Source: Fragilaria crotonensis
Lineage: Eukaryota; Bacillariophyta; Fragilariophyceae; Fragilariales; Fragilariaceae
Reading direction: 5' to 3'
NCBI GenBank assembly: GCA_022925895.1
Contig: JAKSYS010000097.1
Location: forward strand, 60,496 to 124,495
Length of the DNA: 64,000 nt
In this document: in pieces, positions 32,447-43,382 of the stretch
Layout: each line of letters begins with the position of its first letter
Numbering within the stretch: position 1 is the stretch's first letter
Notes under the pieces: model-generated
Seen by the model: only the letters and a program-made list of their open reading frames with translations
Told to the model about the DNA's origin: nothing
Databases searched by the model: none
Made by a program: the position numbers and the translations under genes

Positions 32447-34133
32447 CTTGCAATTTAGGGCTATCATGATCAAATAATCGTTGAGTCATGACAGGAGGCA
32501 TCACTACGAATATACTCGTGGAATTTTTTCCACTGCTTTTGGCAGCAAATGTGTGGATCAATGTAGCTCGTCGCTGACGTGAAACAATGATCGAACCCGT
32601 AGGTGGCGTCGGCCAATACGATTGATTGAAAGGTCCTGAAGGCGTTCCGTCCACGCCGGGGTAAGTTTGCAGACGAACCAGCACGTCGACGAGCGAGCGA
32701 CCATTCCACTTCATCTCAATACCTAAGAGTATAATATGCACTTGAAGGCTGTACAAATGTATTCGATCTGTTGGAGGTGGACGTCGTATCTTCGTTTCAT
32801 TCTAATAGCTAAGATGAAGAAGATGGACCTAGATTTGAAGCCTCTTCACTCTCTCGAGATTCATCAGGCGCCGTCCTCGTTTCAAAGCGATTTGTTCCAT
32901 AGACTCATGGGTCATGAGTGCTTTGAACGTCGCCCGAACAACATTGTATTGATTGCGGTTACCGAATGTCTTGGCAGTGCAATCCGAAATACCAAAATAC
33001 AACAAAATGTCTGACACGAGAGGATGGCCGTGAAGTCCAAAGTGAGGGTCTACCGCACGAAGAATGACTTTGCAGGAGTTGTGACGGCCCGCCAAGTCGG
33101 TGGTGAGACCGGTTCCCTTGTAACGATCGACAAAGAAAATATTACGCTTGCACTTGCGACTGGCCAGGACCAGCGCCTCGGGAGGAGAATTACCCTTGGC
33201 GATGCCAAAGCCGGCGCAGCCATTTGTATTCCCTCCCACAATGAGAGCTCTATACCGAACCATAGTGCCTCCCCTTTGAACCTTCTGGACGCGGTCCATT
33301 CGGATAATCATCTCGCCCCTGTGATACGACACGAAGGAGTGAGTGGAAGAAAAGGGGCGTGATCAACAATCGGATCCCGTACACACTACGCACCAGTCAC
33401 CGTGTACCATACGGCCTGGGTCAATCGCTTCTCCGTCGGCGTCAATGTTGACATCCTCGTCATCGTCATCGTCGTCGTCATCGTCGTCTTCCTCGCTTGC
33501 CTTCTTGTTCTTTGATTTGTCCTCCACCTTGCCACCGTCATGCTCCTCCTCCTCGTCGTCGTCGTCGTCCTCGTCATCATCGTCGTCATTATCCTTTCGT
33601 TTGTCATCGTCCTCGTCGTCATCCTCATCATCACCGAGACCCAGGTCCGCAACTCTGGCGGCCTCCACCAATTGATCCAACGAGTCCATAAACGTCTCGC
33701 GATCCTCGTCATCCCACAAATCCAACGCCAGAGCCCGTCGCTCGCCCTGTTTCTCTTCCAATGAGCCCGGTTCCGAAGTCATGTAATCCGCCATTTGCAA
33801 GTATTCCTCCACAGTGATGTCCCTTCCACCCAGCCGTTTGGCCCGCTGCCGATCTCGCAACATGTCAGCCACCAACGGTCCAAAGTCCCGTTCCAACGGA
33901 TCGCGGGCAGCAGCATACTCTCCGAGTATCACTTCTTCGCGACCGATCGGATCGTACGTGAGCGGATCCCGAGGACCCGGGATTTTGGGCCGTCGGATTT
34001 GGACGGGACGGTAGTTTTCGCTTGGTCGTCGGCGTGGACGAAATGGAGGAGGAGCGTCCGAAAATAGACGGTGGCCTCTGGCAACAGCGGAACGACGAAT
34101 GGAATGCACGTATGTGATTGTTGTTGAGAGCAT
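32403..34133 (-). CDS. MRPS5: Mitochondrial small-subunit ribosomal protein uS5m
   Basis: Exon 1 starts at ATG 34133 (MLSTTITYVHSIRRSAVARG, an amphipathic Arg-rich mitochondrial presequence) and ends at 33394. Intron 33393-33319 (GTGCGT...TCACAG, 75 bp, phase 2). Exon 2 carries the S5 fold: RMDRVQKVQRGG, then RALIVGGNTNGCAGFGIAKG, then LYFGISDCTAKTFGNRNQYN. The frame stops at 32829, but a donor at 32849 and acceptor at 32715 would add exon 3 (32714-32403) in frame; this last exon is a guess. uS5 lines the mRNA entry and decoding region. Exon 1 encodes a very long Asp/Glu tract (33440-33640), unusual for this protein. An upstream in-frame ATG at 34166 is less likely. Confidence 0.8.
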
Positions 34134-34166
34134 GCTGTGTCTTCTATTGGCAATCCTTCTTCTCAA

Positions 34167-34502
34167 CGACTAGCTGGTACAATACTTGTAGTTGGTAGTT
34201 GGTTCCGACTCTACAAGAGATAGGATCTGAGGAGTGATGACGAGTAGAGCCGTGTCCAAGGCAACCGAGAGTGCAAGGTACCGTAAACGGTGCCGCTGTG
34301 CTGATCACGGCCGTGTGTGTCACGTGTGTTCGTGAGGTTGTGGGTTGTGGGTTGTGGGTTGTGGATGCTGAGAAAATGGAATCCTGATGTAGGTTTGGCG
34401 ACACGCTTTTGTTTCAACACCGAATGCATTATGCTTGGTTTCCTCTCCATTCCATGTTCCATGCATGCATACGAGGTATCGTACAAGTATCATGTACCAG
34501 TA
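34167..34502. other. Upstream region of uS5m
   Basis: No supported gene. Contains three copies of GTGGGTT (34341-34363) and a GTAC-rich patch next to the following inverted-repeat element. Confidence 0.5.
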
Positions 34503-35232
34503 CCACCTAAAAAGGGCTTAGAACCAATAATTTAACGCATTTTTCGACTCGCAGTATCTTTCTCAAAATGCGTCCTTTTCATCTTCAGCTCATTTAAGAA
34601 ACCTTATTTTGCTTCTTTTACACACCAAAAGTTAATCAATTAAGTACTGGACATGATAGTTGTCAATTCATTCACCTTCTTAATTGCCTCGTTCGTCACT
34701 GCATTGGTTCAAAGCCATACATAAAATTTTATACGTACATGAGGTAAAATTTATATGTTGGCGGGAATTTTTTTTCACGCATTCGCCGAATGATCCCGCA
34801 TCTCAATTATTACTGCTACGTTACTTCTGTGGTAGATTCTGTACCAACATATGCAAGAATTTTTTGTTCCACGGACATGGGTGAGTTTAGGATCAATATT
34901 GACGTTATAGGAGTTACTATTTATTTCGCTAGTATAAAGAAAATAAAAACATTAAATGCGTCATCAAATGGCTGGCCCAACGCGAAGCGTGAAATTTTTG
35001 AGGGGCAGCGTAATTCTCAGCCGAATCTGACAGTTCGATTTTCCTTTGAAATGAAGGTCAGATGTCGTTTTGCACTCAGTAAGTTATTTGTGTGATGTGG
35101 GTAAAGGAGCAACTTTTGTATACAAATACCGGTCAAATTCGACAAACTGCAAGAGTTTTGTGTAGGCACAAAAAAATTTAACGCATTAATGGTCCTAAGC
35201 CATTTTATTGGTTCTAAGCCCTTTTTAGGTGG
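34503..35232. mobile_element. 730-bp non-autonomous inverted-repeat element (MITE-like)
   Basis: The left end CCACCTAAAAAGGGCTTAGA (34503 on) is matched in reverse complement at the right end (up to 35232), extending about 29 bp to ACCAATAA. GTAC or TA borders both ends, so the duplication is either TA or palindromic GTAC. The second block TTAACGCATT also recurs inverted inside each end. No coding sequence of note. The end CACCTAAAAAGGGC recalls CATCTAAGGGCAC of the 12-kb element. Confidence 0.8.
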
Positions 35233-35235
35233 TAC

Positions 35236-35530
35236 CCATGTTCAAAAATACAGGTCATACCTGGTGCATGTACCTGGTACTACAGTCCTAGAAAAAGGTA
35301 CAGTACTTGCACTTCAAGTACATGCTACACACTACACGTATCACTAGCACCGTACAACATGCAATACTACAGTACTGTAGTACTGCAGTAAGAGCCCCAC
35401 GCACCATATCTCATACATACCTCCAGTACCAGGTACTCCGAGTACCGAGTACTACAGTACTCAGTTGGCACTACGATTACTAGCTACGGTAATACCGGGT
35501 ACTCCAGAAGCTGGTACTCAAACTGGAGCC
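35236..35530. repeat. GTAC/TACTGTAGTAC-rich palindromic cluster
   Basis: Dense overlapping palindromes such as CCAGGTACTCCGAGTACCGA and ACTACAGTACTGTAGTACTG. One of the longest such clusters in the window. Confidence 0.7.
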
Positions 35531-36070
35531 ACTGAGAACTAAACCAACAACTTTCAGCAGGATGGTTGACATTTTTATCATTGCTTACAAAATCACATAG
35601 AAGTTGACCACTTGTCCAGAGCATTCTGTACAATGAAGAAATTGGACAGTGTTAAAATTGTGCTGCAGAGGCCTGGTGGTATTACATTCAGTACTAGGTT
35701 GATAAGCAACTAGGATGACCTCATTGGAAGATTACACTGACCGTGCCTACTATATATCAGTGAAAACACCAGCATCATTGAGAATGAGTTGTTTGAGAAA
35801 CCTGACCTTGCCACCGGGATGCTCTTAAAGGAAGGAGAGCTACAAACTGCAGTTCAAGGTCCCTACACATGCCTACTGTGGAAGCTAGGGTACTGGCGGA
35901 AGAAACGGAACCTCCGCTTGACAATGATGACAAGGATGTTTTGGAAACTACTTGTTCCCAAGCACATCAGAGGAAGCTGAAGCAACATGGGGAGAGAAGA
36001 GAGGAATGTATTTAGACAATAGTTCAGATTTTGTATCACTTGATTGTTGATGTGAAAGCCCAGTACACCA
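35531..36070. other. Stretch with no supported gene
   Basis: A 63-codon frame at 35789-35980 shows no recognisable feature. Nothing else supported. Confidence 0.5.
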
Positions 36071-36071
36071 G

Positions 36072-36692
36072 GGACATCCGGAATTCCTTCTTATTCTGTT
36101 AGTGGGTTACACAGATATACGTAGATGGGAAACTGAAATTTCAACAATATACAAAACTGTATATGTTCATTTTGATGTCGGAAGAGTATTGGCTAGCGTG
36201 CGAGCCAGCGTGGCATCGTGGCGAACTTATTTACGAGAAGAAATCTAATCGTGAACTTATTTACGAGAAGAAATCTTCAGTGAACTTATTTACGAGAAGA
36301 ATTCTTCTCATGAACTTATTCATAAGAAGAAATCTTCTTATGAACTTATTTAAGAGAAGATTTCATCCTATCAATACACTTTCTCGTAGAAGTCTAACTT
36401 AAAAATGAGAAGGTATCTAATCGTGAACTTATTTACGAGAAGAAATCTTCTCATCAACTTATTTAAGAGAAGAAATCTTCTCATCAACTTATTCATGAGT
36501 AGCTTTCTAATCGTGGACTTATTTACGAGAAGAAATAACCTCCGAGCCTGCCAAGCCCCCATTTGCATTCATGACGCCAACCAGTATCCATTGACGTTAT
36601 TTATTAAGTGGTCGTGTGTCACGTGACTCGATTTTGACAGCCAAAAAAAACTCTCGGTAAAGTGAGGTTCAAGAAGGAATTCCGGATGTCCC
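36072..36692. mobile_element. Fold-back element with 22-bp inverted ends
   Basis: GGGACATCCGGAATTCCTTC (36074 region) is repeated in reverse complement at 36671-36692, 22 bp in all. The interior is mostly the 30-36 bp tandem repeat at 36218-36535. No coding sequence. Ends starting GGGACATCCGG recur as a shorter motif at 43735. Confidence 0.7.
36218..36535. repeat. Tandem minisatellite of 30-36 bp units
   Basis: About nine units of GAACTTATTTACGAGAAGAA followed by ATCTTCT or ATCTAATC. The AGAAGAAATCTTCT core is palindromic. Open frames on both strands are artefacts of the repeat. Confidence 0.85.
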
Positions 36693-36748
36693 AGAAGAAT
36701 AGATATATGAAATACCGGAGTATGTATGTGTACATGTGTACTGCAGGG

Positions 36749-36824
36749 AGGTCCGGTAAAATGACGTTTCTTCGCCTAGCTTCTACATGCGATTAATGCC
36801 AAGCAGAGGTGCGTGGGGGGACCT
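36749..36824 (+). mobile_element. 76-bp MITE copy A
   Basis: AGGTCCGG...GGGGACCT. Nearly identical, in inverted orientation, to 57310-57385, so this is a mobile short repeat rather than chance. Confidence 0.75.
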
Positions 36825-36963
36825 TCCAGTACTCGCCATCCTCCGAATCACTGTATGCATACCTGGTACGGAGGTACTCTACCGGTAGTACAATGTACTC
36901 CGTATTACGCTATTAACTATTAAGTACTGTAGTACTGCCGGTACTTTTAAATAATTCTCAAAC

Positions 36964-37191
36964 GGGAGCCCGTGTATGTCCCCTAATCGAGCCAGCCATC
37001 GCCTGCAGTAGTGTACGGGAGTACTGAGTTCTACTTACTACTGGTACACTGTACGGTTTTTCTGACCTCAATGGAGCTGTCTGAGATTTGTAGGTAAAGT
37101 TGATGTGTAACCTAATTTGCACTATAATTTATGGAGTCGATTTTTTTAGAAAAGCTCGATCGGCTCGATTAGGGGACACACACGGCCTCCC
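36964..37191. mobile_element. 228-bp inverted-repeat element
   Basis: The 30-bp left end (36964-36993, starting GGGAGCCCGTGTATGTCCCC) matches the right end (37162-37191) in reverse complement with two mismatches. The interior is GTAC-rich and non-coding. No target duplication found. Confidence 0.75.
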
Positions 37192-37765
37192 AGTAGTAGC
37201 TAGCTTTGTACTAGTACTGGTACTGGTACTAATGAAGTTCTGTTCTCACTCTGTGACGACTAGATTTATCCAGCGTACATAATGATTTACGGCATCATTG
37301 GTTATTCCCTCGAAATACCGGCGCCTGCGACATCGAAATGCTCGCCAATCGTTTTTGACACGTACATTTTAACGAGGAAACGAGTCATGCGAGCCAGGAT
37401 GCAAACACGATACAAATGACTCTCCCTTAGACCAATCCTTACGGGAAACAAAACCTGCACCCAAAACCGAAACTTGCAGCAAGTTTTGTGTTTACCAGTC
37501 CTTACGTGGGAAATTTCCTTCACACAACTTGCTGCAAGTTTCGTGGAACCGGGTTACTTCCTTCAATTCCCCAGAACTTGCTGCAAGTTATGTTTGCCTC
37601 CGGGTTTCAACAAAAGTTGCACTCGTCCTACATCATCGGTGGAAAACAAATTCATTTTCATTCTCATGCCAACACCCGCAGCACTATAAAAGATTAAAGG
37701 CCATACCACCTCTTCCATCATAGTCTGCTCTTCTATTTGTCTTGTTGCACATCCTCACCACCGCC

Positions 37766-39516
37766 ATGCTGGGGGCAAGATTCCTAGATTTGTTGAAAGT
37801 GATCATCAGTAGGAAAAACGATGCACACGACGTTCGTCCAATTGATGAATCTGCCTGCTACAACGATGATGGTACAATGGATGCTGAATTGTACAATGAT
37901 TACCTTGAAAGAGAGGAAGATGATTATCGTGCCAGGAGAAACACCATTTTGTCAATGCTTCTGTTGGACAAAATATCATCAAAAAGGAGAAAGAGGGCGC
38001 GGGCTTTACAGCGACAGAAACCAGTTCCTCCATTGAAGCGATCCAGAATCAAGCAACAGAAATTCTTCACTGACCCGTCAACTGGTGTTGTTCGTGCTGT
38101 GACTCCCCGAGTCAGCCTATGGTGGATCCTGTACATTCAAGATCCACAGCCTGACAATAGTCAGTGGTCCAAGACATTCAGAAAACGCTTTCGACTGCCA
38201 TACGAATCGTTTCGGCAGTTGCTGTCTATGATTGATGATGAGAAGGAGACTCCCGATGATTGCTTTTACCGATGGAGAGAGGATGGAGTCTCAAACAGAA
38301 AAGTAAGTCCCATGGAACTACTGGTTTTGGGAAGCTTACGATACCTGGGTAGAGGTTGGACGTTCGATGATCTTGAAGAGTCAACCTTCATCGACAAGGA
38401 GGTTCATCGAGTATTCTTCCACAAATTTGTGGAGTTTGGAGCAAAAAAGCTGTATCCAAAGTTTGTGACAATGCCGTCCACCATCGAAGAATTGAGAGAC
38501 TGTGAAGCAGAGTATCGCAGTGCAGGTTTTCCGGGTTGCATAGGTAGTACCGATGCAACACATATTCCTCTGGAGAAAGTTTCCTTTGGTCTGAGGCAAG
38601 CTCACCTTGGATACAAGATGTCAGTTACGACTCGCACTTACAATCTGACTGTAAATCATCGTCGAAAGATACTGCACAGTACAACTGGGCATCCGGGTCG
38701 TTGGAATGATAAAACCCTTGTCCGTTTTGACGGTTTCATGCAGCAACTACGATGGCGAATTCAACTCAACCATGTCATTTGTACTCGAACGAACATGGAA
38801 GAGACGTTACCATAAACGGTGCATACGTCATAGTTGACAACGGGTATCTGACGTGGTCGACCACAGTCCCTCCGCTCAAAGATTCCATGAACCGAGGCGA
38901 GATAAGATTCTCACAATGGCTCGAGTCCTTGCGAAAGGATGTGGAGTGTACGTTCGGGATACTGAAGGGTCGATGGAGAGTGCTGAAGACAGGCATCAGG
39001 ATGCACAACACTGAAGTAGCAGATAACATCTGGCTGACGTGTTGCGCACTTCACAACATGCTGCTTGATGTTGACGGTCTCAGTACTGGGTGGAATAACG
39101 GCGTACCGTCTGACTGGGAATTGGATAGCGGTGACTTTGAGGAAAGTGATCTCCCAGATTCAATCCGTCGGTTGATAGACCCGACTGGAGGAGTGGTGGG
39201 TGTCTGTTCATACGATGCTTCTTCAATTGGCCGTGACTATCAGGGATCATCAAATAGAGTTGACATTGACAACGACGAGGACAACGACAGTCAAATAGCT
39301 GATGATGATGACGACAATCAAATTGTTGTTAATACCGATCAATTTACTGCAACAGACGGGATTGCAGTGAATCACTTGTCGTTGAGCATGTTTCGTTCCC
39401 TACTCATCAACCATTTCAATGATTCTTTCCAAAAGAATAAGGTTGTATGGCCGACAAGACTTGCAAAACAGCCGCGACATGTCCCAACGACACCAATTAC
39501 CAACAACACCTACTAG
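37766..39516 (+). CDS. PIF/Harbinger transposase (DDE_Tnp_4), with frame breaks
   Basis: ATG 37766. A Lys/Arg-rich N-terminus precedes a helix-turn-helix-like region (RKRFRLPYESFRQLLSMI) and the catalytic domain: first Asp in GCIGSTDATHIPLEK, second Asp in YVIVDNGYLTWS, and Glu in KDVECTFGILKGRW, followed by LTCCALHNMLLD, the family hallmark. The frame breaks near 38748 and again near 38790: YDGEFNSTMSFVL lies in a frame of its own between the two halves. The C-terminus is acidic. The enzyme would cut at the GACC ends and insert at TWA sites. Confidence 0.9.
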
Positions 39517-39554
39517 GAACGATAAAAACTCTTTCTACTAGTATGCCATAGTGC

Positions 39555-41376
39555 CTAAAAGCGTGCAAAGGTCTCTTCTCCATCTGATTCGTACTTGCCA
39601 TCGCGAATCTGTCGCTGGTTGGTCACGCTTTCTGCCTCAAAGCAGTCCTCACACCACCAAATCATTTCCAAATCCCTATTCTCTCTGCAGCAAATAGCAC
39701 AGATATATCGCTTACATTTACGACATCTGTGAGACGTTGGATTAACAGAACACTCGACACATACTGCTGGTCCGGTTGCTGTACTGTCATTCTGTACATT
39801 GCCTTGTTCGTGTTCCAGTCTCTTCACCTTTGATTGAAGCTCGCTTATCTCGGCTTGGTACGCCTCTTGATTCCCAAGGAGGATACTCATTCCCATTTTG
39901 TTTTCCATCTCCTCGTCATCGTCAAAGTGGTGCTTCATTACATCAAGCATCTCATCACGTCTCTTCACCTCTGCCTCTTGCAATGCTTTCAGCTTCGATT
40001 CAAGTTCAAGGATCTCAGCTTCATACTCATCAATCGAGATCTTTACTTCTTCTGCTTCCGGTCCCTTCTTCATTCGGTAGTACCTGTCTGTCAATCTATC
40101 GCATCTCCGAGTGGTGGATGCAATCTCGTCTTTAAGCATACGAATCTCTAAGTAGTTGCGCTTCTGCAATTCCTTTTCCAGGAACTCAGAATGGAAGAAT
40201 TGCACCGTCTGCTCCATGAAAGTCTCCTCGTCCTTGTTGGTTTCGTCTGCGAGGGACATACCACTGGTGGTGCTTTCCTCTTGGATTCGTCGCTTTTTTG
40301 CAGAACGAGAAGAAGAAACCGAAAGCGAGGTTGTCACTTCTTTGCTGCCAGCACCTTTAGAGTTGCTGTTGGCTTTGATCGTTCTGCGCGAAGACGTTTT
40401 TCTACCGAATGATGTCGGAGTTTTCGCTTCTGTGAAAAGCGACGACTTCATCGCTTCACCACCGACGATCGGAAGGTGACCCCAAAGGCACCATGCCAGA
40501 AATCCCTTGAAGAAGTAATTAGGAGGTACTTTGTCAACTGCATCAGTAGGTTGCGGTTCTGGCAAAGTAGGAGGAGTCGTTGTAGTAGTAGTAGATGTTA
40601 ACTCCCCGCTGGTGTCGTTATATTCCTTATTGGTACCTACTACGAGAGGGGAACAAAAGTATAGAGGTGAGTCGTTTGCTCTGACCACAGCGATCATGTT
40701 CATGACAAAAAGAGGCATCATCCATATGACTTACCTATTGCTCCCTCGATCACTCAGAAACATTGCTGTGAGACACCACTTAAGGTAGTCATTGTAATTT
40801 GTCCCCGAAGGGAAGGAGTGGAAGTCTTTGTACGGTGATTGACGCGACATAACCAATGCTTGCATTTTCTTACAATTTGTCAACACTTCCTTTGCAAGTC
40901 TCAGCATTGTCCTTCCTGTAATTGGGGTTTCGTTTGTGAGGGACTTTTGGAAGTAGCCTTTCTCAATGGAGCCCTCTCCAACAAAAATATTGATATTCCC
41001 TGACGATGCAAAATCTGCGGAACACACAGCACAGCATCCAGACTCATGTCGGCAGCACCCTGAACTGGAGATCCAGCAGCTCCGCCAAATATTCCTTTGA
41101 ACTTGTTCACACCAAGAAGGAATTGATCATCAAAACAAACGACATCATTGTTGTCATCCTCGTCACCAAAGCAAAGCTTCATGATGAGCTTTTCCATGGT
41201 GGACTCAGTCATGGCAACACCGCCTCCAGCGATTGAAGGGGGGAGTCATAGCAGGCGAAAGCAATCAGAGCTTGGAACTCCATGAGAAGCCTTTTGCTCA
41301 CATTGGTGCCACCGTTACGGCATGTCTTCTTTGCTTTCCCACCAAGCAATGTTGCTGCGGGAGGAGGATCCGACAT
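39555..41376 (-). CDS. Harbinger-associated zinc-finger/coiled-coil protein
   Basis: Starts at ATG 41376 (MSDPPPAATLLGGKAKKTCR). The frame shifts at the C run near 41237, near 41021, and at a probable intron around 40735 (AATAG GTAAGT). The main frame 40721-39555 has a basic region (KKRRIQEES), a long coiled coil (residues about 175-315) and a C-terminal Cys/His finger: CVECSVNPTSHRCRKCKRYI, then CAICC and WWCEDCFE, resembling a B-box or FYVE-like double zinc site. Classic Harbinger elements carry a second, Myb/SANT-like protein that imports the transposase; here the second protein looks unrelated to Myb. Confidence 0.6.
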
Positions 41377-41895
41377 GGTTGGAGCGACGAATGACTCAAA
41401 GTGAGTTTTGTGTCATATTCTAGTACTGCCCTACACAATTGTACGGATGCAAGTTTTGTTGATCAAGTTTTGTTTACCGTTAAGGAAGGGTTCCACAAAA
41501 AATTTCACAAAAGTTGCCGCAAGTGATGTTAAAGCAAGTTTTGTTTGGTGTAAGGAAGGGTGTCAACAAAAGTTTCCACAAAAAATGCTGCAAGTTTTGT
41601 TGAAGCAAGTTTTGTTTCCCGTAAGGGTCGGTCTTACAATCTTTTTTTGATTGTCGGATCCAATCCGACAAAAATACCTACAGTACAAGTCCCGGTTGCC
41701 GAATACCTTTCTTTGGAATGACACATGAACACATGAGCATTGTACGCATCTCATGCACACTTAGATGACTTCCTGAAAAAAAATTGACTCTCGGTTGCGG
41801 GTGCAAGCATAGGTGCGCGAAAAGTCGTATTCAATTCAATCCATGTTCTGCGCTGCGCACGCAAGTCAATCGGAATGGGGTCACTTGCCCACAAT

Positions 41896-42145
41896 CGCCA
41901 AAGATTCTTAGAGCGCACCGGGAACCTGGCAGTCATGTTCATTGCCAACTACAATCGAGGGTTCAGCTTTGCGCACCTCAACCTGTTCGGAATGAAATCA
42001 ATAGCCATGTCGCCAAAGATCCATAGAGTGCAATTGATGCCAGTCATGGTCATGACCGATGCAATCCAGGGAACTGTTCTGCGCACCTCAAATCTAACGG
42101 ACTCGGGTTACTTTACCGCCATCGCCAAAGATTTATAAAGCGCAT
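41896..42145. repeat. Imperfect tandem repeat, 112-115-bp period
   Basis: CGCCAAAGAT followed by TAGAGCGCA-like sequence starts at 41896, 42011 and 42123; a GCGCACCTCAA motif is also repeated. Origin unknown. Confidence 0.6.
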
Positions 42146-42524
42146 CTTGCAACCGGCGTAAATTTCGATGCCTATGATTACCAGGAATTTCGCAGCTACT
42201 AAAATGTCATCGAAGGGTCATACTCAGTAAAGCATTATTCGAAGAGGAATTCAAGAGTTCCGAGATTGCATTCGGAGGTATATGACACCTTGCTTGGGGC
42301 AATGCTAATGAAGAAGGAGCAAATAGACAATGCTAATATGAACTGATAAAATACGCAAGGACTTCAGTAGCATAGGTCTCTGTCAAGGAACAGAGATAGT
42401 AGAAACACAAACGGGGATGAATCCCCCAATACGTCTCCTTTTTCGGCAGGTTGGCTTGGAAAGATGGCTTCGATGGAATTTTTGCGGACCTGGAATCAAA
42501 TCGTCTTCCAAGTATTGGGCAGAT

Positions 42525-43382
42525 TGGCTGTAGACGTACCACAACCTGTTTCGAATGGATTCAATCGTTTCTGCGAGTGGCCATGGCCTGCAACTGCGTC
42601 GATGGCTTGGTAGAACTCTTCAAGGTCTTTCATGGAAACAGTCCCTCCATTCCTTCCATGGCGTTCATCAAAGCTGCGATGGCTACAGCAGATTTTGATT
42701 GGGAAACGAAGCAGTAGTCGAACAGCGATAGTTCAGCGAAGAATGTCGAGCGTTGGTAGATAGCTCGAGTAATTGATCCCTTTGGCAGCGGCAACAGAGC
42801 GTGAAGATGGTTAATAAAACATTGTGCTGTCGGAGGATGCATTCTCCATTCGAGAGAGTGAAGGATAATGCCTTCCATCTCGGAAATGTGTGCAACATTG
42901 AACTCCCCTCGACTAAGTTCTGCCAAAGATCGCATCGAGATTTCTCTCGTGTTGAAGATTTTGGTGGCCATGTAGATCGAGGTCATCGCAGCGAGCTTGA
43001 ATCCTGATCGGTCGCAGGAGCATCTGTCGACAAAGAGATCCAAATATCGGAAGGCAATCGCCACAATCTCGCGACTCGCCTGGAAGTGATCAACCACGCG
43101 ATACGCCCATTCACACATCTTCTCCCGACAGATGGTGTCAATCTCGCTCAGGTACACATTCTCGCTTGCGTCATCGCCCGATTCTGTGGCTTCGGTTTGT
43201 TTCATCTTCCGCCTCAGCATATAGTCACGGCACTTGTAGGTCGGCGATTCGTCCTGTACCATCATTATTCTGACGCGGTCGGCCATGTCATCGTCGAAGC
43301 CTTCGAATCGTTCCGATGGAGGAGTTGCCCGGTTTGATTTCATGCGGAGATTCAAGAGCGGTGGCATCTGTGTGAGACTCAT
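42525..43382 (-). CDS. Cyclin (diatom-specific type likely)
   Basis: ATG 43382; the clear frame ends at 42630 (250 residues). Residues about 80-190 form a cyclin box: REKMCEWAYRVVDHF, then AIAFRYLDLFVDR, then GFKLAAMTSIYMATKIFN and MEGIILHSLEWRMHPPTA. Cyclins activate CDKs; diatoms have many dsCYC genes with this N-terminal box, tied to cell-cycle restart by nutrients or light. A second frame (MKDLEEFYQAIDAVAGHGHS) directly follows, to a stop near 42525. One missing base near 42634 would join it, so the true end may lie there. Confidence 0.75.

Larger units (their letters stand above)
37430..41633. mobile_element. PIF/Harbinger DNA transposon
   Basis: The left end GACCAATCCTTACGGGAAAC (37430 on) matches the right end (to 41633) in reverse complement, about 25 bp with two mismatches. 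TTA lies directly outside both ends (37427-37429; 41634-41636), the 3-bp duplication typical of PIF/Harbinger. The subterminal regions hold repeated TTGCTGCAAGTTTTGT motifs. Inside are a DDE transposase on plus and a zinc-finger/coiled-coil protein on minus, facing each other. Both carry frame breaks that single-base changes would repair. Confidence 0.85.

Noticed and set aside
33343-33675. Ser-rich open frame on plus strand
   Set aside because: It is the complement of the Asp/Glu codon repeat of uS5m exon 1; repeats of GAC/GAT leave several frames open.
36163-36626. Arg/Leu-rich frames on both strands
   Set aside because: They follow the 30-36 bp minisatellite in every frame and show no codon-level conservation.
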